Shown here one piece after another: positions 43,597 through 51,869 of a DNA stretch of 64,000 nt. The notes beneath the pieces were generated by a model. That model saw nothing but the letters and a program-made list of their open reading frames with translations. It was not told the origin of the DNA and did no database searches. The stretch spans positions 422,424 to 486,423 of the forward strand of contig NZ_REFZ01000002.1 of the NCBI RefSeq assembly GCF_003841465.1. Direction: 5' to 3'. The position numbers were made by a program, and so were the translations under genes. This DNA is from Natrarchaeobius oligotrophus (GTDB lineage: Archaea; Halobacteriota; Halobacteria; Halobacteriales; Natrialbaceae). Numbering within the stretch: the stretch's first letter is position 1; each line of letters starts with the position of its first letter.

Positions 43597-44664
43597 TCAC
43601 GGTTCGACGAGGATTTTTACGTGATCGGTTCCGTCCTCGAGGAGGCGTTCGAAGCCGTCCTCGACGAGGTTCTCGAGAGAAATCGTCCCGGTGACGAACG
43701 CGTCGGGGTCGACGTCGCCATCAGCCAGCGAACGGATCGCCGCGTCGAACTCGGTCCGAAAGGACCGCGGCGGGAACCCGTAACAGTTCGTTCCGCGGAT
43801 TTCGCGTTCGGCCCCGACGACGTCGTTCAGATCGACGCGAGTCGGCCGGTTCCAGACGCTGCCGACGACGACCGTTCCGCCGCGTCTCGTCGAGCGAATC
43901 GCGGCGTCGACCGTCTCGGGTATCCCGGCGAACTCGAACGCGACGTCCACTCCGTCGACCGTCCTGGTGCGGACGTCCTCGACGGGGTCCGTCTCGAACG
44001 GATCGATCGCGTCGTCGGCGCCGACGGCGATGGCTGCGCTCCGGCGGTGTCGGGACGGCTCGGAGACGAGCAGCGACGTCGCACCGGCCCGGTCGGCGGC
44101 CCACGCGACCGACAGGCCGATCGGTCCCGCGCCGAAGACCGCGACGGTGTCGCCAGTTTGGAGCGGCGAGCGCCTGACCGCGTGAAGACCGACGGCGAGC
44201 GGTTCGACCAGCGCCGCGCTCGAGAGCGAAACGTCGTCCGGGAGACGGTGGACCTGCTGTTCGGGAACGACGGCGTGCTCGCCGAATCCGCCGGTCGCCG
44301 TCTGTAGGCCGATCGCGACCGCGTTCGGACACCGCCGATAGGAACCCGCCTCGCAGTACGTGCAGTCGTGACACGGAACGTTCGGGTGGACCACGACTCG
44401 GTCGCCCGACTCGAGTCGCGAAACGTCCCGACCGGTCTCGGAGACGATCCCGGAGAACTCGTGGCCGAGTACGGGAACGCGCACGCCGGTGATCGGATGC
44501 GCGTCGTCCGGCGTGAAAATCGGACCGTCGCGGTACTCGTGCAGATCGGTCCCGCAGATGCCACACGAGTCGACGTCGACGCGGACCTCGAGCGGACCGA
44601 CCGGTGGCGTCTCTACCTCTTCGATACGGACGTCCTGGGGTCCGTAATACCGTGCGCTTTTCAC
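43597..44664 (-). CDS. Zinc-dependent alcohol/polyol dehydrogenase (sorbitol dehydrogenase-like)
   Basis: 355 residues. Catalytic zinc: CGICGTDLHEY and LGHEFSG; structural zinc: PCHDCTYCEAGSYRRCPN; cofactor loop GAGPIGLSVAW. LHEYRDGPIF with PVLGHEFSG is typical of (R,R)-butanediol and sorbitol dehydrogenases. I take the GTG at 44664 (read as MKSARYYGPQDVRIEEV), which matches the usual family start; TTG 44691 would add nine residues. First gene of a pair with the Gfo/Idh dehydrogenase. Confidence 0.86.
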   Translation of the reverse strand: MKSARYYGPQDVRIEEVETPPVGPLEVRVDVDSCGICGTDLHEYRDGPIFTPDDAHPITGVRVPVLGHEFSGIVSETGRDVSRLESGDRVVVHPNVPCHDCTYCEAGSYRRCPNAVAIGLQTATGGFGEHAVVPEQQVHRLPDDVSLSSAALVEPLAVGLHAVRRSPLQTGDTVAVFGAGPIGLSVAWAADRAGATSLLVSEPSRHRRSAAIAVGADDAIDPFETDPVEDVRTRTVDGVDVAFEFAGIPETVDAAIRSTRRGGTVVVGSVWNRPTRVDLNDVVGAEREIRGTNCYGFPPRSFRTEFDAAIRSLADGDVDPDAFVTGTISLENLVEDGFERLLEDGTDHVKILVEP

Positions 44665-44767
44665 GCGTGGGAGACGGTAGCGCACGTACAAAAAACTATG
44701 CGAGAACCAGGTTTAGCGCGACGAAAAACCGTCCGAATGCCGTCGATCGGCGACGAGCCGACGGAGC

Positions 44768-46033
44768 CTACACGACGAAGTAGACGGCGAGGCCGACGAT
44801 CCCGACGACGGCCATCGGGAGCATGGCCTTCAATCGCATCTGGCCGTTGATGATCTCGACCAGCACGATCTTCGAGGAGAGGCTGGCCATGATCCCCAGC
44901 ATCACCATGCCGCCGGCCGCCTCGACGCTCGCCGCACCGGAGTTGTAGACGGTGGCCGCCGACACCGCGACCGCGGCCGACGAGATGAGGCCGCCGGTGT
45001 ACGCGGTTGCGAGCAGACCCACATCGCCGAGCATCTCCTGGGAGACGACGGCGACGATCGTGATCGCGACGTAGATCGCCGAGAACTTCGCGGCCGACTT
45101 GAACGAGAACGGCGAGTCGATGTCGACGTCGATATCGTCGTGATCGTCGCTGGTCTTGAGCAGGTAGTACGCGATCGCGACGGTGATCGCGATCATCGCG
45201 ACCGCAGGGATCCAGATCGCCCAGAAGATCGCAAACGCGATGATCGAGGCGAGACCGACGTTGCGGACGATCATCGAGATCACCGAGAGCATGATTCCGG
45301 ACGACGCGGCCTCGAGCGCCTCGCGGGACTTGTTCGCCATCCGCGCCATAACGGCCGCCGTCGCGAAGGAGTTCGCCATCCCGGCGAGGAGACCGGTCAC
45401 CTGCAGCCCCTTCGAGCCGCCGAAGACGCGCATCGAGACGTACGCGGAGAACTCGATCATCAACACGAATATCGCGAAGACGAGCACCTCGCGGAGGTTG
45501 ACGACGCCGTAGGGGTCGACGGGTTCGGCAGGGAGGATCGGATACAGGATGAAGACGAGCGCGCCGACTTTCATCGCATCGGAGAGTTCGTCGTACGTGA
45601 GGCTGTCGACGAAGCTGACCATCTGCTCTTTCTCGGCCAGCAAGAACGCGACGATGATCGTGATCGCCGCCGCCTCGACGTACCGGCCGTATCCGACGAT
45701 CACGCCGAGCAGCGCGACGAAAAACACCGTGACGGACGTGGTGAATCCGATTTCGCCACCCGACAGCGTAAATCGGATGTACGCGATCGTAAACGCAAGA
45801 ACCGCGGCGAGAATCAGATAGAGTAACACCGCGCCGTCGTACCCGGAAATGTTCGCGTAGTACACCATCACCGGTCCAGCGCCGCACAGAAGTGCCAGCG
45901 TACGTAGCCCCGCGAACTTGTCCGACGGCTCTTTCTCCCGCTCGATCCCGATCAGACCGCCGATCGCGATCGCGATCACGACCTGCTGCAACAGTTCGGG
46001 CACCTCGAATACCGCGATTACGTCTTCAATCAT
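44768..46033 (-). CDS. MgtC/DUF4010-family membrane protein
   Basis: 421 residues with about 12 hydrophobic segments. The N-terminal VIAIAIGGLIGIEREKEPSDKFAGLRTLALLCG is the MgtC/SapB signature (helix followed by an ExR-type loop and AGLRT). The second half (FGGSKGLQVTGLLAGMANSFATAAVMARMA) is DUF4010. The N-terminal part is linked to Mg2+ homeostasis in bacteria, but transport by this combined type is not established. It does not obviously belong with the catabolic genes on either side. Confidence 0.83.
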   Translation of the reverse strand: MIEDVIAVFEVPELLQQVVIAIAIGGLIGIEREKEPSDKFAGLRTLALLCGAGPVMVYYANISGYDGAVLLYLILAAVLAFTIAYIRFTLSGGEIGFTTSVTVFFVALLGVIVGYGRYVEAAAITIIVAFLLAEKEQMVSFVDSLTYDELSDAMKVGALVFILYPILPAEPVDPYGVVNLREVLVFAIFVLMIEFSAYVSMRVFGGSKGLQVTGLLAGMANSFATAAVMARMANKSREALEAASSGIMLSVISMIVRNVGLASIIAFAIFWAIWIPAVAMIAITVAIAYYLLKTSDDHDDIDVDIDSPFSFKSAAKFSAIYVAITIVAVVSQEMLGDVGLLATAYTGGLISSAAVAVSAATVYNSGAASVEAAGGMVMLGIMASLSSKIVLVEIINGQMRLKAMLPMAVVGIVGLAVYFVV

Positions 46034-46296
46034 TACGTGAGTCCTCGTTCTGTCGTGCTAGAGAACGGCCGCGCACTTAGGCGTTTTGATAGTAGTATGT
46101 ATGACTATATATGACACATGAACGCTCGAGAGTTGGTTCTGAGGGAAGCTGACGTACGTTCGGTATGTGCGTCAACGTTTGGCACAGTAATCGGCCGGCG
46201 AATTAGGTTCACATTCCGCTCCGACCGTCGTGCGCTCGAAGACCCGCGGCGACACCTACCTTTAGGTCGTCGAGCATCAATTGTTCGAGAAGGGCC

Positions 46297-47322
46297 ATGA
46301 GAGTAGCAGAACTAGCCGCCACCGAAACCGTCGAGATACGAGAGCGGGATCGACCCGAGCCCGGACCGTCTGAGGTCCTCGTCCGGGTCGACGCCTGCGG
46401 AGTCTGTACGACGGACCTCCACGCGTACCGCGGCGCGTTAGACGTCGAGCACCCGCGCGTGCTGGGACACGAGAGCGCGGGTGAGATCGTTGCGATCGGC
46501 GCCGAGGTGGATCGTCTCGAGAACGGGGACCGCGTCGCGATCAATCCGTCGGTCCCGTGTTACGAGTGTCGGCGGTGTAGGCATGGCCGGGAAAACCTCT
46601 GTCCCGATCTGACGTCGATCGGCGGAGCCGCACCGACCACCGTCGACGGCGCGTTCGCGGAGTACGTCGCCGCTCCGTCGACGAACGTCGAACCGATCGA
46701 CGACCTCCCGGCGACGGTCGCCGCGTTCGCCGAGCCGCTCGGCTGCTGCGTACACGCCGTCGATCGACTCGGCGTGGCCGCCGGCGACGCCGTCGCGGTG
46801 ATCGGCGCGGGACCGATCGGATTGTTGCTCGTTCAGACGCTACGCGTCCACGGCGTCGGCCCGATCGTCGTCTCCGAGCCGGTCGACGACCGCCGGGAAC
46901 TCGCGCTCGATCTCGGAGCCGACGTCGCGATCGATCCCACGCGCGACGAGCCCTCCGCGGCGATCGCGGAGTCAGTCGGACGCGTCAACGCCGCCATCGA
47001 AGCCGTCGGTCGCCGTCGAACGATTCAACAGGCTCACGAGCTGACGTGCCGGGGTGGAACGACGCTCGTCTTCGGCGTCCCCCCGCACGACGCGACGATC
47101 GAACTCTCGCCGTTCGACCTCTTTTACGACGAGCGGCGACTCGAGGGAACCTACTCGCTGACGCCCGAGTCGTTCTCGCGTGCAGTGGCGCTCCTGTGTC
47201 ACCACCGCATCGACGTCGATCGACTCGTCACCGACGAGTATCGACTCGAGGAACTCGACCGGGCGTTCGATCGACTGGCGGACGGCGACGGGCTGAAAGC
47301 GATGGTCTACCCGCAGCGGTGA
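46297..47322 (+). CDS. Zinc-dependent alcohol dehydrogenase
   Basis: 341 residues. Catalytic zinc: CGVCTTDLHAY and LGHESAGE; structural zinc: PCYECRRCRHGRENLCPD; Rossmann GAGPIGLLLVQ. The CxxCxxTDLH pattern with Thr where the other copies have Gly marks a separate subfamily. The ending VTDEYRLEELDRAFDRLADGDGLKAMVYP is standard. A CTTTAGG element lies about 33 nt upstream and GAAGGG just before the ATG, so both TATA and Shine-Dalgarno-like signals exist. Third such enzyme in the island; substrate probably a sugar or polyol. Confidence 0.86.
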   Translation: MRVAELAATETVEIRERDRPEPGPSEVLVRVDACGVCTTDLHAYRGALDVEHPRVLGHESAGEIVAIGAEVDRLENGDRVAINPSVPCYECRRCRHGRENLCPDLTSIGGAAPTTVDGAFAEYVAAPSTNVEPIDDLPATVAAFAEPLGCCVHAVDRLGVAAGDAVAVIGAGPIGLLLVQTLRVHGVGPIVVSEPVDDRRELALDLGADVAIDPTRDEPSAAIAESVGRVNAAIEAVGRRRTIQQAHELTCRGGTTLVFGVPPHDATIELSPFDLFYDERRLEGTYSLTPESFSRAVALLCHHRIDVDRLVTDEYRLEELDRAFDRLADGDGLKAMVYPQR

Positions 47323-47417
47323 GGGGAATCGGATCGGGCGCTGAACAGCGTCTCGTATCAGGTATCGAGCGCAGATCGAGCCGATCGAATAGCAGAGGAG
47401 CGCGGTCGGCGCGCGCG

Positions 47418-48653
47418 TTATCCGTCCACTCGGTGTTCGGCGACGACGTCCCAGTCGAGTTCGATTCCGAGTCCCGGTCCGTCCGGAATCTCGAGCCGGC
47501 CGTTTCGGATCAACGGGTCGTCTCGTGCCACGAGGTCCTCCCACCACGGAACTTCGCGCGCGTGGTACTCGAGGGCGACGAAGTTGGGGACGGTCGCCCC
47601 GACGTGTGCGGTCGCGACCGTCGCGACCGGACTGCCGATGTTGTGGGGGACGAGCGCCTGGTAGTACGTTTCAGCTACGTCGGCGATCTTTTTCGTCTCC
47701 GCGATTCCGCCGACTTTTGGAACGTCGGGCGCGAGGAAGTCGACGGCCTGAGTTTCGATCAGGTCGCGAAAGCCGTGCCGACCGTAGCGATTTTCGCCGG
47801 TCAGCAGCGTCACGTCGACGCGGCGTTTGAGCTCGCGCATGGCGTCGGTATTCTCCGGCGGGAGCGGGTCCTCGACCCACGCGAGGTCGTACGGTTCGAT
47901 CGCGCGACAGAGCCGTCCGGCGGTCTCGGGGCTGAAGTTCCAGTGTAAGTCCACGGCGACCTCGGCGTCGGATCCGATCTCGTCGGTGACGGCCTCGACG
48001 ATCGATCGTTTGTGTTCGATCTCGACGGGATCGAAGTGTCGCGAAAGCGTATCGACGTCACGACCGGACGGCACGTCGAGATCGAACTTGATCATGTCGA
48101 ACCCGTCGTCGACGGCCATTCGCGCGGCCTGTGCGTAGGCTTCGGGCTGGTACGTCTCCTCCTCCTGGCCCTCCTGTGCCGAGGAAACCATCGCCTCGCC
48201 GGCGTGACAATCGGCGTAGACTTTGACCTCCTCGCGCAACTTGCCACCCAGGAGCTGGTACACCGGCTGGTCGAGAATCTTCCCGGCGGCGTCCCACAGC
48301 GCGATCTCGACGCCGCTGATTCCGATCGTCCCGATCCCCCACTGCGAGCCGCGACCGGAGAGGCTCTCGCGCATCAGGTAGTACAGTCGCTCGACGTCGA
48401 GGGGATTCTCCCCGACGAGTACGGGTCGCAGGTAGTCGGTGATGACCTCGTGGACGCCCGGCGACGGGTAGGCTTCGCCGATGCCCGTCACGCCCTGGTC
48501 GGTTTCGACCGTGACGATCGTCCACGGGAAGTTACCGTCGATGACGATGGTGTTCAGGTCGGTTATTTCGGGGGTCGGTTCGTCTCGTGCGGGCGTCTCG
48601 TCGAACTCGGCCCACATCGTTACGGCCAGATCGGATGCGAAGTCTTCGTACAT
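47418..48653 (-). CDS. Mandelate racemase-family sugar-acid dehydratase
   Basis: 411 residues, enolase superfamily. MIKFDLDVPSG (KxD-type base), EVAVDLHWNFS (Asp ligand), WVEDPLPPEN (Glu ligand), LLTGENRYGRHGF (Glu ligand) and LVPHNIGSPVA (catalytic His). These features place it in the acid-sugar dehydratase group (galactonate, gluconate or xylonate dehydratases), giving 2-keto-3-deoxy acids. ATG 48653 is 2 nt downstream of the Gfo/Idh stop, so the pair is an operon. The HpcH/HpaI aldolase at 50882 could cleave the keto-deoxy product (inference). Confidence 0.87.
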   Translation of the reverse strand: MYEDFASDLAVTMWAEFDETPARDEPTPEITDLNTIVIDGNFPWTIVTVETDQGVTGIGEAYPSPGVHEVITDYLRPVLVGENPLDVERLYYLMRESLSGRGSQWGIGTIGISGVEIALWDAAGKILDQPVYQLLGGKLREEVKVYADCHAGEAMVSSAQEGQEEETYQPEAYAQAARMAVDDGFDMIKFDLDVPSGRDVDTLSRHFDPVEIEHKRSIVEAVTDEIGSDAEVAVDLHWNFSPETAGRLCRAIEPYDLAWVEDPLPPENTDAMRELKRRVDVTLLTGENRYGRHGFRDLIETQAVDFLAPDVPKVGGIAETKKIADVAETYYQALVPHNIGSPVATVATAHVGATVPNFVALEYHAREVPWWEDLVARDDPLIRNGRLEIPDGPGLGIELDWDVVAEHRVDG

Positions 48654-48655
48654 GG

Positions 48656-49768
48656 TCAGTGGCTGGATTGATACTCGCGGAGCGGTTCGACGCCGTCGTA
48701 GACGCGAAACAGGTCGGCGATCAGGTAGACGTCGTCGCGCGCCTCCGCGAAGGTGGTTTCGACCGACGCTTCTCCCGCGGCCGCGCGCGTAAAGTGTCTA
48801 ATTTCACACTTGAAGCTCTCGTCGTAGGACGGCGTGTGCGTCGTCTCCGAGAGCGTTTCGATACCCTGCTTGACGGTTATTTCGGTCGGGCTGTTCTTGA
48901 TGAACGGATTCGAGTACTCGACCGTCACGGCGCGGTCGGGCGCGTCCACTCTGATCCACTCCTCGAACCAGTTGCGATTCGAGAGCCCCGAGTCGAGGAC
49001 GCACCGGTGACCGCCCTCGTAGACCAGGTGTGCCGTCGCGTACCGACCGTCCGCGAAGACGTCGACGTGGTCGATTCGCTCGACGTCGCCGAACAGTCCG
49101 CGTAGCGCGTTCACGTCGTGGCAGATGTGCTCGAGATGCCAGTCGTAGTCGGCCGCGAGGTCGTCGACACCGTCGGCCTCGTCGACGGGCGCGCCGATCG
49201 CCTCGAGCGCGTCCCGGCGACGTTTGCGCGTGCTCGCCTCGACGAACGAGTCGGGGACTTCCCCGCCGACGGTGTCGTAGACCTCCTCGAGGATTCGACC
49301 GTGGTTCGGATCGACGTCGTAGGCCGTGATCAGATCGATCTCGTCGATGGCGTCGATCTCCTCGCGGGCGCGTTCGTACGCGGGGTCGTAGCGCTTCATG
49401 TACGCCACCATCGCGGTCGCGTCGCTCTCCGCGGCGGCTTCGACCATCCGATCGGCGTCGGTCGGCGAGATTGCAAGCGGCTTCTCGACGAGTACGTCGA
49501 CGTCGTTGGCCAGAAGCGGAATCACCGCGTCCGCGTGAGCCTGCGGCGGCGTCAGCACGATCGCCGCGTCGAGTTCGGTTCCGACCTCGGTGAGTAGTTC
49601 GTCCGTTGATTCGAAGTGGTGTGGAACGCCGTTGCGCGCAGCGAGCGTCCGTGCGCGGTCGACGGCCGGATCGACGAGGGCGTGAACCTCGAGTTCCGGG
49701 AGCTCGGCCGCGTACGGGATGTGCATCACCTGCGCGATGGTCCCACAACCGACAATCGCGATTCGCAT
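48656..49768 (-). CDS. Gfo/Idh/MocA-family dehydrogenase
   Basis: 370 residues. RIAIVGCGTIAQVMHIPYAAEL Rossmann start, VDVLVEKPLAISPTDADRM (EKP motif), MVAYMKRYDPAYE, and HLEHICHDVNALRGLFG in the catalytic region. Distinct from the family member at 42459-43559. Start: ATG 49768, about 28 nt after an AACTATAAC box; the preceding in-frame ATG adds one Met. Followed 2 nt later by the dehydratase gene. It likely oxidises a sugar or inositol to the lactone or ketone used by the dehydratase. Confidence 0.86.
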   Translation of the reverse strand: MRIAIVGCGTIAQVMHIPYAAELPELEVHALVDPAVDRARTLAARNGVPHHFESTDELLTEVGTELDAAIVLTPPQAHADAVIPLLANDVDVLVEKPLAISPTDADRMVEAAAESDATAMVAYMKRYDPAYERAREEIDAIDEIDLITAYDVDPNHGRILEEVYDTVGGEVPDSFVEASTRKRRRDALEAIGAPVDEADGVDDLAADYDWHLEHICHDVNALRGLFGDVERIDHVDVFADGRYATAHLVYEGGHRCVLDSGLSNRNWFEEWIRVDAPDRAVTVEYSNPFIKNSPTEITVKQGIETLSETTHTPSYDESFKCEIRHFTRAAAGEASVETTFAEARDDVYLIADLFRVYDGVEPLREYQSSH

Positions 49769-49891
49769 CACGACAACGATGGTGCAGACGAGTGTTATAG
49801 TTTCCGGTCACGGGGATGGGGAATCACGGAACGTGCTCGTCGCAGCGGGGGGATCGAGACGGTTCCGGCGAACGACTCGTCCAATACGCAG

Positions 49892-49900
49892 TATTATTAG
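49892..49900 (+). promoter_or_regulatory. TATA box of the ComB-like gene
   Basis: TATTATTAG is centred 28 nt before ATG 49924 and decides that start over the longer open frame from 49816. Confidence 0.5.
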
Positions 49901-49923
49901 GAGTCGTCCGCAATTCGGCTCCG

Positions 49924-50688
49924 ATGAGCGAATCATCAGGCGAACTAACGGGCCCACTAGCCGAGGCGACGATTCCGTCGCAGGCGGCGATTCCCTCGAA
50001 TCCCCGGCCGGGAAACTACGTCGTGATCGACGTGGCGAGTTTCTCGACGACGGTCGTAGAGCTGTTGACGAACGGTGCGACGCGGATTCACGTCACCGAC
50101 AAGCGCGGCGACGAGTTCGCGTATCAGGAGGACCATCCCGACGCCAGAATCGGCGGCGGGAAGACCGACGAGTACGAACCCACCGAGGGATACGACTTCT
50201 TCAACTCGCCGAGCTACGTCCAGTCCGTCGACGTCGACGGGAAGCCGGTTGCGATGACCTCGACGAACGGCGGGGCGGCGGTGACCGACCTCCGAACGCG
50301 AGGGGGAGACGACGTCACCGTGTACGTCGCCTCCACGACGAACGCGAAGGCCGTCGCCGATCACCTGCGGAAACGGGAGGAGCCGACGTTCGCGGTCGCC
50401 GCCGGCTCGAACGGGAACGCGTCCCCCGAGGACAACGTCGGTGCGATCCTGCTTCACCGGTATCTCGCGGGCGATCCGCCGTCCGAGTCGGAGCTCGAGG
50501 CGTACCGGACGGTCGTCGAATCCGGAAAAGCGCCCTCGTGGGTCGATCGGCCGGCGGTCAAACACCGAGACATGCTCGAGTACTGTACGGCGGTGAACGT
50601 CAGATCGGCGGTGCCGAAACTCGTCGATCGGGCCCTCGTCGACGTCTCCGGATCGGCCGCAGAACGTGGGGAGGGGGCGGGAACGTGA
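49924..50688 (+). CDS. ComB (2-phosphosulfolactate phosphatase)-family protein
   Basis: 254 residues. YVVIDVASFSTTVVELLTNGATRIHVTD, GYDFFNSPSYVQ, VAMTSTNGGAAVTDL and VYVASTTNAKAVADHL follow the ComB pattern (VVIDVLRATTT, FDLGNSP, LTTTNGT, GSFLNAEAVA). ComB is a Mg2+-dependent phosphatase of coenzyme M synthesis. Haloarchaea do not make coenzyme M as far as is known, so another phosphate ester is probably hydrolysed. It is upstream of the aldolase on the same strand and divergent from the Gfo/Idh-dehydratase operon. N-terminal ~25 residues are a haloarchaeal extension. Confidence 0.8.
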   Translation: MSESSGELTGPLAEATIPSQAAIPSNPRPGNYVVIDVASFSTTVVELLTNGATRIHVTDKRGDEFAYQEDHPDARIGGGKTDEYEPTEGYDFFNSPSYVQSVDVDGKPVAMTSTNGGAAVTDLRTRGGDDVTVYVASTTNAKAVADHLRKREEPTFAVAAGSNGNASPEDNVGAILLHRYLAGDPPSESELEAYRTVVESGKAPSWVDRPAVKHRDMLEYCTAVNVRSAVPKLVDRALVDVSGSAAERGEGAGT

Positions 50689-50795
50689 CGCGGTCCGCCG
50701 CGCTTTCTCGACGACGTCGAGTATCACTCACATGCGTGATAGCTACCAATATTTTTATACCGCTTGCCGATAGAGTACGCACCACCAGGGGAACT

Positions 50796-50885
50796 ATGAG
50801 TGGGTATACACTTACTGTCTCGTCGACACCTCACTCCGGTTTCGGTTCGGATGGAGGGCAGAACGCACCCCACACGAATACATGA
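50796..50885 (+). CDS. Possible 29-residue leader peptide
   Basis: ATG 50796, preceded by GGGGA, encodes MSGYTLTVSSTPHSGFGSDG plus nine residues. Its TGA overlaps the ATG of the aldolase gene (ATGA). TTTTTATAC at about 50752-50760 is the only good promoter in the gap and lies upstream of this ORF, so the transcript would carry it. Translational coupling is possible. The peptide has no known match, and the region may equally be an untranslated leader. Confidence 0.3.
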   Translation: MSGYTLTVSSTPHSGFGSDGGQNAPHTNT

Positions 50886-51682
50886 CGAACCTAATCAAAC
50901 AGAAGATCGAAGCGAGGGAGTACCCGGTCGGTAACTGGGTTTCGATTGGTCATCCGACCGTCGTCGAAGTGAACGCGATGCTCGGATTCGACTTCGTGTT
51001 GATCGACACGGAACACACGACGATGAGCCTCGAGACGGTCGAACATCTCGTTCGGGCGGTCGAGGCCAGAAACGAACGGACCGGCGGAATCGTCAGGGTA
51101 CCGGACAGCGATCCGACTCGGATCAAACGCGTCCTCGACATCGGCGTCGACGGCGTCATGATTCCGATGGTCGAAACCGCGGAGGAAGCCAGATCGATCG
51201 TCGAAGCGACCCTCTACCCGCCGGACGGAACCAGGGGGATCGCGGGTGGACGGGCAGCGAAGTACGGACTCGACTTTCCCGGGTATATCAACTCAGCGAA
51301 CGGATCGATTCTCAAGATCGCTCAGATCGAGACGATGACCGGCCTCGAGAACGTCGAAGAGATCGCGGCCGTCGACGGGATCGACGCGCTGTTCGTCGGA
51401 CCCGCCGACCTGACGGGATCGCTCGACATGCTCGCGGAGTACGACGCGACCGAAGTCCACGACGCCATCGGCGAGGTCCTGGAGGCCGGACGAACGCAGG
51501 AAACACCCATCGGGACGCTGACGGTCGATCCGGATCGGATAGAGGATCGGGTCGAACGCGGCTTCGACTTCCAGATCGTCGGCAAAGACGCCGCGCACCT
51601 CTCGACCTCGAGCAAGGACGCGAAAGAGCGTTACGAACAGGCCGTCGCCGACCGAACCGAACTACCGCGGCAAAACGAGTAG
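50882..51682 (+). CDS. HpcH/HpaI-family aldolase
   Basis: 266 residues, class II pyruvate aldolase barrel. GNWVSIGHPTVVEVNAMLGFDFVLIDTEHTTM holds the His base and metal-site residues, IVRVPDSDPTRIKRVLDIG the Arg, and KIAQIETMTGLENVEEIAAVDGIDALFVGPADLTGSL the metal Glu and Asp. Such enzymes split 4-hydroxy-2-oxo acids (2-keto-3-deoxy-rhamnonate, 4-hydroxy-2-oxoheptanedioate) into pyruvate and an aldehyde. The next gene is an aldehyde dehydrogenase, which could oxidise that aldehyde (inference). Confidence 0.9.
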   Translation: MTNLIKQKIEAREYPVGNWVSIGHPTVVEVNAMLGFDFVLIDTEHTTMSLETVEHLVRAVEARNERTGGIVRVPDSDPTRIKRVLDIGVDGVMIPMVETAEEARSIVEATLYPPDGTRGIAGGRAAKYGLDFPGYINSANGSILKIAQIETMTGLENVEEIAAVDGIDALFVGPADLTGSLDMLAEYDATEVHDAIGEVLEAGRTQETPIGTLTVDPDRIEDRVERGFDFQIVGKDAAHLSTSSKDAKERYEQAVADRTELPRQNE

Positions 51683-51869
51683 TCCGCGGACGCGATTCGA
51701 TTTCTCCTCGCGGATTCCCGGCCAGGGTTCGACGAGCGACGGGACGCGCCGACCGTCGAATACGGACCGTTCCGGCGTGATCGTTCGTCGACGATGCGCC
51801 GCGACGGCTGTCGCCGATTCACCGTAATCCAACGTCGCCACCCCCGACGAAAAACGCGACGATACCGCG

